Source of the DNA: Azospirillum agricola | Lineage (GTDB): Bacteria; Pseudomonadota; Alphaproteobacteria; Azospirillales; Azospirillaceae | Direction of reading: 5' to 3' | DNA: 64,000 bases | NCBI RefSeq assembly: GCF_017876095.1 | Contig: NZ_JAGINM010000009.1 | Location: 62,001 to 126,000, forward strand | In this document: in pieces, positions 58,709 through 64,000 of the stretch | Layout: each line of letters starts with the position of its first letter | Position numbering within the stretch: the stretch's first letter is position 1 | Notes under the pieces: model-generated | What the model was told of the DNA's origin: nothing | Database searches by the model: none | What the model saw: the letters and a program-made list of their open reading frames with translations, nothing else | Translations under genes and position numbers: made by a program

Positions 58709-59704
58709 ATGGCCTCGGCCGCCTACGACGTCACCGGCATCGGCAACGCCATCGTGGACGTCATCGCCCACGCCGACGACGCCTTCCTCGCCGCCAACGC
58801 CATCGAGAAGGGCGCGATGACCCTGATCGATTCCGCCCGCGCCGAGGAGCTGTACGGCCGCATGGGGCCGGGCGTCGAGGTGTCGGGCGGCTCGGCCGGC
58901 AACACCATGGCCGGCATCGCCCTGCTGGGCGGCAAGGGCGCCTACATCGGCAAGGTCGCCAAGGACCAGCTCGGCGACGTGTTCGGCCACGACATCCGCG
59001 CCTCGGGCGTCGCCTTCGCCAGCGCGCCGCTGCTTGGCGGCGCGCCGACCGCGCGCTGCCTGATCCTGGTGACGCCGGACGCCCAGCGCTCGATGAACAC
59101 CTACCTCGGCGCCTGCGTCGAGCTGGGCCCGGAGGACGTCGACGAGGCGCTGATCGCGTCGTCGCAGGTGACCTATCTGGAAGGCTACCTGTGGGACCCG
59201 CCCGGCGCCAAGGAGGCCTTCCGCAAGGCGGCCGCCATCGCCCACGCCGCCGGACGCAAGGTGTCGCTGTCGCTGTCCGACAGCTTCTGCGTCCACCGCC
59301 ACCACGCCGAGTTCGTCGATCTGGTGGAGACGCACGTCGACATCCTGTTCGCCAACGAGCACGAGATCGCCGCCCTCTACGGCACCGACCGCTTCGAGGA
59401 CGCGCTGGAGGCGGTGAAGCGGCTGGGCAAGACCGCCGCCCTGACGCGCAGCGAGAAGGGCTCGGTCATCGTCTCGGCCGGCTCGGTCGTCGAGGTTCCG
59501 GCGGAGCCGGTCGGGCGCGTGGTCGACACCACCGGAGCGGGCGACCTCTACGCCGCCGGCTTCCTGTTCGGCTTCACCCGCGATCTTCCCCCGGCGGTCT
59601 GCGGGCGCATCGGCGCCATCGCGGCGGGCGAGATCATCAGCCATGTCGGCGCCCGGCCGGAGGCCGACCTGCGCGCGCTGATCGCCGCCAAGGGCCTGCT
59701 GTAA
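58709..59704 (+). CDS. PfkB-family adenosine kinase
   Basis: Phosphorylates adenosine (or a related nucleoside/sugar), 331 aa. Motifs: VSGGSAGNTMAGIALLGGKG, LTRSEKGSVIVS and the catalytic GRVVDTTGAGDLYAAGFLFG. It is divergent from the hxlR-type gene; AAGGAG precedes the ATG. Often encoded next to SAM-recycling genes. Followed by a long hairpin at 59717-59756. Confidence 0.92.
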   Translation: MASAAYDVTGIGNAIVDVIAHADDAFLAANAIEKGAMTLIDSARAEELYGRMGPGVEVSGGSAGNTMAGIALLGGKGAYIGKVAKDQLGDVFGHDIRASGVAFASAPLLGGAPTARCLILVTPDAQRSMNTYLGACVELGPEDVDEALIASSQVTYLEGYLWDPPGAKEAFRKAAAIAHAAGRKVSLSLSDSFCVHRHHAEFVDLVETHVDILFANEHEIAALYGTDRFEDALEAVKRLGKTAALTRSEKGSVIVSAGSVVEVPAEPVGRVVDTTGAGDLYAAGFLFGFTRDLPPAVCGRIGAIAAGEIISHVGARPEADLRALIAAKGLL

Positions 59705-59716
59705 CGCGTCCTGCGT

Positions 59717-59756
59717 CCCAAAATGCAGTTGCGGCGCACCGCGATTGCATTTTGGG
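59717..59756 (+). terminator. Long hairpin between adenosine kinase and coiled-coil genes
   Basis: 18-bp stem with two wobble pairs: CCCAAAATGCAGTTGCGG (59717-59734) and CCGCGATTGCATTTTGGG (59739-59756) around loop CGCA. The T-run falls within the arm. Placed at a convergent gene junction, so a bidirectional terminator or a binding palindrome are both possible. Confidence 0.6.
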
Positions 59757-59770
59757 AGGCGACCGCGCTC

Positions 59771-60259
59771 CTACATCTGCCCCTCCACCTCCGGCCGCTC
59801 CGGGGTGGTGACCCTCTTCGCCAGCAGATCCGAGGCCGCTTGCGGATCGGGGGCGGCGACCGCCCAGCGCGCCGGCCGGTCGTCGCGCGGCACCGCGAGA
59901 AGCCACAGCTTGTCCTTCTCGCCGAAGCGTTCGCTCAGAAGCTCATACTCCCGCCGCCCCTCGCTGCGCAGCGCGTTCAGCCGCGCCTGCGCCGCCTCGA
60001 CCTCCTCCTGCTTGTCGGCCAGCGCCTTTTCCAGGTGACGCAACGCCCCGTCCTGCTGGCGCACCGAGCGGTGAACGCTGTCGAGGTCGCGCTCCAGATC
60101 GGCGTGGCGCTTGTCGAGCGCGGCGCGGCGGCGCCGGACCGTCAGGACATGGCGCGCGGCGCGCGCGGCCGAGGCCAGGATCCAGGCCAGACAGGCCAGG
60201 AACAGCAGCGTTTCCAGCACCGGAACCATCAGATCCACGCGGCCGAAGGCGGCGTTCAT
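59771..60259 (-). CDS. Membrane-anchored coiled-coil protein
   Basis: A 162-residue protein with one N-terminal helix (MVPVLETLLFLACLAWILAS), then a basic stretch and a long coiled coil (about 45-110, RHADLERDLDSVHRSVRQQD, HLEKALADKQEEVEAAQARL) and a short C-terminal domain (KLWLLAVPRDDRPARWAVAA). No family recognised. Divergent from and similar in layout to the protein encoded at 60400-60945, 140 bp away. Confidence 0.65.
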   Translation of the reverse strand: MNAAFGRVDLMVPVLETLLFLACLAWILASAARAARHVLTVRRRRAALDKRHADLERDLDSVHRSVRQQDGALRHLEKALADKQEEVEAAQARLNALRSEGRREYELLSERFGEKDKLWLLAVPRDDRPARWAVAAPDPQAASDLLAKRVTTPERPEVEGQM

Positions 60260-60399
60260 GACGGGCACTCCAAAACCGTGGCGTCTCCGGCGACGGGCCG
60301 CTTCCGCGAAGGCTCCGGCAGCGCCGCGACCGGCATGATCCTTGCTGCTCCCGTGCCCGGATGAGGGAACGGCAGCAATCGGCATGCCAGGAGGCGGCG

Positions 60400-60945
60400 A
60401 TGACGATCGAAGGATTTTTAGGAGCGGTCCTGCCGGTCGCGGCGATGTTCGGGGTGACGGCGCAGCTCGCCTTGCTCGGCGTCCGCCGCGGCTGGGAGGC
60501 TCTGGCCGGGCTGGACCGGGCGCGCCGGGCGCTCACCCCCCTGCACGAGCGGTGGACGGCGGAGAACGAAGCCCTCCAGGAGGTCCGCCGCAAGGTGGAG
60601 GACGCCGAAAAGCGCCTCTCCATCGCCGAGCAGACCCTGCGGCAGACACAGCGCGAGATCGCCAGGACGGAGGGCGCGCCTCCCAGCTTCCTCCACCGCC
60701 TGGGCCAGCCCGGACCCGGCGTCCGGCCCTTCCGGGCCGAGGTCAGCTTCGACAGCGCCAGCGCGCGCGCCGTCGGACGCGCGGTCAACCCGGTCTGGTT
60801 CCAGGCCAACCGGCTGATCATCCACGCCACCGACCTCGACGCCGCCCGGCGCGAGGCCGACCGCGCCTTTCCCGACAAGGGCGGCTTCATGAAGAGCTTC
60901 AACGCCTCCGCCGGCGCCATGGCCCGCGCCTCCTCCGGTCGCTGA
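60400..60945 (+). CDS. Membrane-anchored coiled-coil protein
   Basis: A 181-residue protein with an N-terminal hydrophobic helix (GAVLPVAAMFGVTAQLALLG), a coiled coil (about 35-90, EALQEVRRKVEDAEKRLSIA, LRQTQREIARTEG) and a C-terminal domain with NRLIIHATDLDAARREADRA. AGGAGG 6-11 nt upstream of the ATG at 60400. Same plan as the divergent neighbour; function unknown. Confidence 0.65.
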   Translation: MTIEGFLGAVLPVAAMFGVTAQLALLGVRRGWEALAGLDRARRALTPLHERWTAENEALQEVRRKVEDAEKRLSIAEQTLRQTQREIARTEGAPPSFLHRLGQPGPGVRPFRAEVSFDSASARAVGRAVNPVWFQANRLIIHATDLDAARREADRAFPDKGGFMKSFNASAGAMARASSGR

Positions 60946-61040
60946 CCTCAGCGCCCCGGTCGCGCGGCGTCGACCCGGCTTCCGCCGGCCGGCCGGGTCG
61001 GGTAAGCTGCCCCACCTTTCCTGGCCGGCGATCCCCTCCC

Positions 61041-61958
61041 ATGCAAGTCTATCTGCCGATCGCCGAGATGTCGGTCAACGCGCTGCTGGTGCTCGGCATG
61101 GGGTGGCTGGTCGGCTTCCTGTCGGGCATGTTCGGGGTGGGCGGCGGCTTCCTGATGACGCCGCTGCTGATCTTCATCGGCGTGCCGCCGGCCGTCGCGG
61201 TCGGCACCCAGGCCAACCAGCTGGTCGCCGCCAGCGTGTCGGGCGTGCTGGCCCACTGGCGGCGCGGCAACGTCGACGTCAAGCTGGGCGTGGTGATGCT
61301 GGCCGGCGGCGTGGTCGGCACGGCGCTCGGCGTCTGGATCTTCGCGATCCTCCAGCGGCTCGGCCAGATCGACATCGCCATCACCCTGTCCTACGTCTTC
61401 TTCCTCGGCACCATCGGCGGGATGATGCTGGTGGAGAGCAGCCGCGCCCTCATCCGGCGCCGCGCCCCCACCGCAAGGCGCGGCAAGCTGCACCGCCACA
61501 TCTGGCTGCACGGCCTGCCCTTCAAGATGCGTTTCCAGCGCTCCAAGCTCTACATCTCGGCGCTGCTGCCGGCGGGGATCGGGCTGGTCGGCGGCATGCT
61601 GGTGGCGATCATGGGCATCGGCGGCGGCTTCCTGCTGGTGCCGGCGATGATCTATCTGCTGAACATGCCGGCGGGTCTGGTGGCCGGCACCTCGCTGTTC
61701 CAGATCATCTTCACCACCGCCGCCGCCACCCTGTTGCAGGCCGCCACCAACCAGACGGTCGACGCCATGCTGGCCCTGCTGCTGCTGATCGGCGGCGTCA
61801 CCGGCGCCCAGTCCGGCACCAAGATGGGAAGCCGGCTGCGCGGCGAGCAGGCCCGGCTGCTGCTGTCCTGCATCGTCGTCGCGGTGGCGCTGAAGCTGGC
61901 CTGGGATCTCTTCGCCCGGCCGGAGGATCTCTTCACCCTGACCTCGGGAATGACGTGA
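61041..61958 (+). CDS. TSUP-family permease (TauE/SafE type)
   Basis: A 305-residue inner membrane protein with two repeat halves, each holding a GGG motif: GMFGVGGGFLMTPLLIFIG with GVPPAVAVGTQANQLVAASV, and GIGGGFLLVPAMIYLL with NMPAGLVAGTSLFQIIFTTA. Family members move sulfite, sulfoacetate or similar organic anions; the substrate is unknown. ATG at 61041; its stop overlaps the next start by one base (TGATG). Confidence 0.9.
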   Translation: MQVYLPIAEMSVNALLVLGMGWLVGFLSGMFGVGGGFLMTPLLIFIGVPPAVAVGTQANQLVAASVSGVLAHWRRGNVDVKLGVVMLAGGVVGTALGVWIFAILQRLGQIDIAITLSYVFFLGTIGGMMLVESSRALIRRRAPTARRGKLHRHIWLHGLPFKMRFQRSKLYISALLPAGIGLVGGMLVAIMGIGGGFLLVPAMIYLLNMPAGLVAGTSLFQIIFTTAAATLLQAATNQTVDAMLALLLLIGGVTGAQSGTKMGSRLRGEQARLLLSCIVVAVALKLAWDLFARPEDLFTLTSGMT

Positions 61959-62725
61959 TGGTTTCGCTGTCGAAACGTCGTCTGGTCCAGGGAGCGGCGG
62001 CGCTGGGCGGGCTGCTGCTGGGCGGCACGCTGGCGGCGACGGTGTGGGCCCAGCAGCTCGTCGCCGACCTGTCGAGCCACCTGATCGCCATCACCACCGG
62101 CTTCACCGGGACCGAGGTCGTGCTGTTCGGCACCACCGACGGGGCGGGCGACGTCGCCATCGTCGTCACCGGCCCGCGCGTGCCCGCCACCGTCCGCCGC
62201 AAGGAGCGGATCGCCGGCATGTGGATCAACACCGACAGCGTGCGCTTCGAGCAGGTCCCCAGCTTCTACACGGTGGCGACCAGCCGGCCGCTCGACCAGA
62301 TCGTCGGCCGCCCGGTGCTGGAGCGCCACCAGATCGGCCTGCCGCAGCTCCAGCTCGGCCCGCGCGAGACGCTGGAGCCCGACGAGCTGGCGGCCTTCCG
62401 CGCCGCCCTGATCCGCAACAAGCAGCGCGCCGGCCTCTACGCCCTGACCTTCGGGCAGGTCGCCTTCCTGGGCGACCGGCTGTTCCGCACCAACATCTAT
62501 TTTCCAGCCAACGTCCCGACGGGGCTGTACAATGTCGAGGCGCTGCTGATCCGCAACGGCGAGGTGGTGAGCGCCCAGACCACGCCGCTGGTGGTGTCGA
62601 AGATCGGCTTCAGCGCCGAGCTTTACGACATCGCCCGCCACCGCCCGGTCGTCTACGGGGTGGCCGCGGTGGTCGGCGCGGTCGCGGCCGGCTGGGCGGC
62701 GGGCGCCGCCTTCCGCCGCGTGTGA
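61958..62725 (+). CDS. TIGR02186-family protein
   Basis: A 255-residue protein that I place in the TIGR02186 family of alphaproteobacterial proteins next to TSUP permeases. It has a signal sequence (RRLVQGAAALGGLLLGGTLA), periplasmic region with HLIAITTGFTGTEVVLFGTT, TNIYFPANVPTGLYNVEALL, and a C-terminal helix (YGVAAVVGAVAAGWAAGAAF). Function unknown. ATG at 61958 overlaps the TSUP stop. Confidence 0.8.
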   Translation: MVSLSKRRLVQGAAALGGLLLGGTLAATVWAQQLVADLSSHLIAITTGFTGTEVVLFGTTDGAGDVAIVVTGPRVPATVRRKERIAGMWINTDSVRFEQVPSFYTVATSRPLDQIVGRPVLERHQIGLPQLQLGPRETLEPDELAAFRAALIRNKQRAGLYALTFGQVAFLGDRLFRTNIYFPANVPTGLYNVEALLIRNGEVVSAQTTPLVVSKIGFSAELYDIARHRPVVYGVAAVVGAVAAGWAAGAAFRRV

Positions 62726-62752
62726 ACGACAAAGAAACAAAGGGGGGTTGAG

Positions 62753-63256
62753 ATGACCGAGACGACCGAAACCTCGCCGCCGACCTCGCCGCCGCCGGTG
62801 CGCATCTTCCTGGTCGTCGTCGACGACAGCCCGGAGCTGAAGGTCGCGCTGCGCTACGCCTGCCTGCGCGCCCGCAAGTCGGGCGGCAAGGTGGCCCTGC
62901 TGACCGTGCTGGAGCAGGGCGAGATGCAGCATTGGCTGGCGGTGGAGAATTTGATCCGCGAGGAGCAGCGCAACGAGGCCGAGCTGATGCTCCAGAAGCT
63001 GGCCCGCGAGGTCAACCAGCTCACCGGCACCCTGCCGGCGCTCTACGTCCGCGAGGGCAACCCGCACGAGGAGGTGCTGGCCCTGATCGCCGAGGAGCCG
63101 AGCATCTCCATCCTGGTGCTGGCCGCCGGCACCGACCCGGAGGGGCCGGGGCCGCTGGTCTCCTACTACACCGGGCGGGGGCTGGGGAAACTGCGCATCC
63201 CGCTGACCATCGTGCCGGGCGGCCTGAGCAACGACGCGCTGGACGCAATCACGTAA
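62753..63256 (+). CDS. Universal stress protein
   Basis: Single UspA domain, 167 aa: RIFLVVVDDSPELKVALRYA, a KVALLTVLEQGEMQHWLAVE segment and REGNPHEEVLALIAEEPSIS. The usual G-2x-G-9x-G(S/T) nucleotide loop is not clear, so ATP binding is uncertain. AAAGGGGGG precedes the ATG. Third gene of the TSUP operon. Confidence 0.88.
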   Translation: MTETTETSPPTSPPPVRIFLVVVDDSPELKVALRYACLRARKSGGKVALLTVLEQGEMQHWLAVENLIREEQRNEAELMLQKLAREVNQLTGTLPALYVREGNPHEEVLALIAEEPSISILVLAAGTDPEGPGPLVSYYTGRGLGKLRIPLTIVPGGLSNDALDAIT

Positions 63257-63286
63257 GGATGGGGGCGGGGGGTTCCCGCCATCCCC

Positions 63287-63991
<705 letters not shown>

Positions 63992-64000
63992 GGTGGCTCC

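Overview
The window is a contiguous piece of GC-rich (about 70% by eye) alphaproteobacterial chromosome with dense, mostly housekeeping genes. Gene content and order (trpBA-accD-folC; rimP-nusA-ylxR-infB-rbfA-truB-rpsO-pnp; miaB-phoH-ybeY-corC-lnt-HTH-metK-trmB) point to Rhodospirillales, most like Azospirillum or a close relative. This assignment is from memory of gene order and protein style, not from a search. I see no insertion sequence, prophage, CRISPR array or rRNA operon; one tRNA gene (Arg, CCT) is present.

Layout. 1-4.7 kb: tryptophan synthase, acetyl-CoA carboxylase beta, folylpolyglutamate synthase (+). 4.7-10.3 kb: small accessory genes, including an unusual zinc-ribbon protein with five spaced helix repeats, a DUF1289 protein, a four-helix-bundle protein, a YgjV-like membrane protein, several uncharacterised small proteins and a periplasmic glutathione peroxidase. 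10.3-23.4 kb: cytochrome c maturation in two blocks, ccmAB on the minus strand and ccmCDEFGHI on the plus strand, separated by an AspT/YidE-type antiporter and a polar amino-acid ABC transporter. 23.5-26.2 kb: SAM hydroxide adenosyltransferase, class III adenylate cyclase, NifU-like scaffold. 26.3-36.6 kb (minus): the transcription/translation cluster from rimP to pnp, cut by several intrinsic terminators. 36.8-45.8 kb: trmB, metK, an HTH regulator, lnt, corC, ybeY, phoH and miaB. 46-54.9 kb: GNAT, apaG, folE, ybaK, tRNA-Arg, a molybdopterin oxidoreductase, MscS, iron permease, DUF2244, nth. 55-64 kb: bactofilin, EI24/CysZ-like protein, an HxlR-FabF pair, adenosine kinase, two divergent membrane-anchored coiled-coil proteins, a TSUP-TIGR02186-Usp run, and phoB at the right edge.

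The genes cooperate as ordinary core pathways: Trp/fatty-acid/folate synthesis, periplasmic haem delivery and c-type cytochrome assembly, ribosome maturation and mRNA decay, envelope lipoprotein acylation, methionine/SAM metabolism. No dramatic unknown system (defence island, biosynthetic cluster, mobile element) is visible. The most interesting unexplained items are the zinc-ribbon protein with repeated LAALR-type helices (4738-6435), a candidate small RNA before ccmA (about 11749-11835), an approximately 83-bp two-hairpin repeat family, one copy of which sits inside the ABC transporter operon, and a divergent pair of coiled-coil membrane proteins (59771-60945). Start codons were chosen by homology length, Shine-Dalgarno and overlap logic; several are GTG or TTG.
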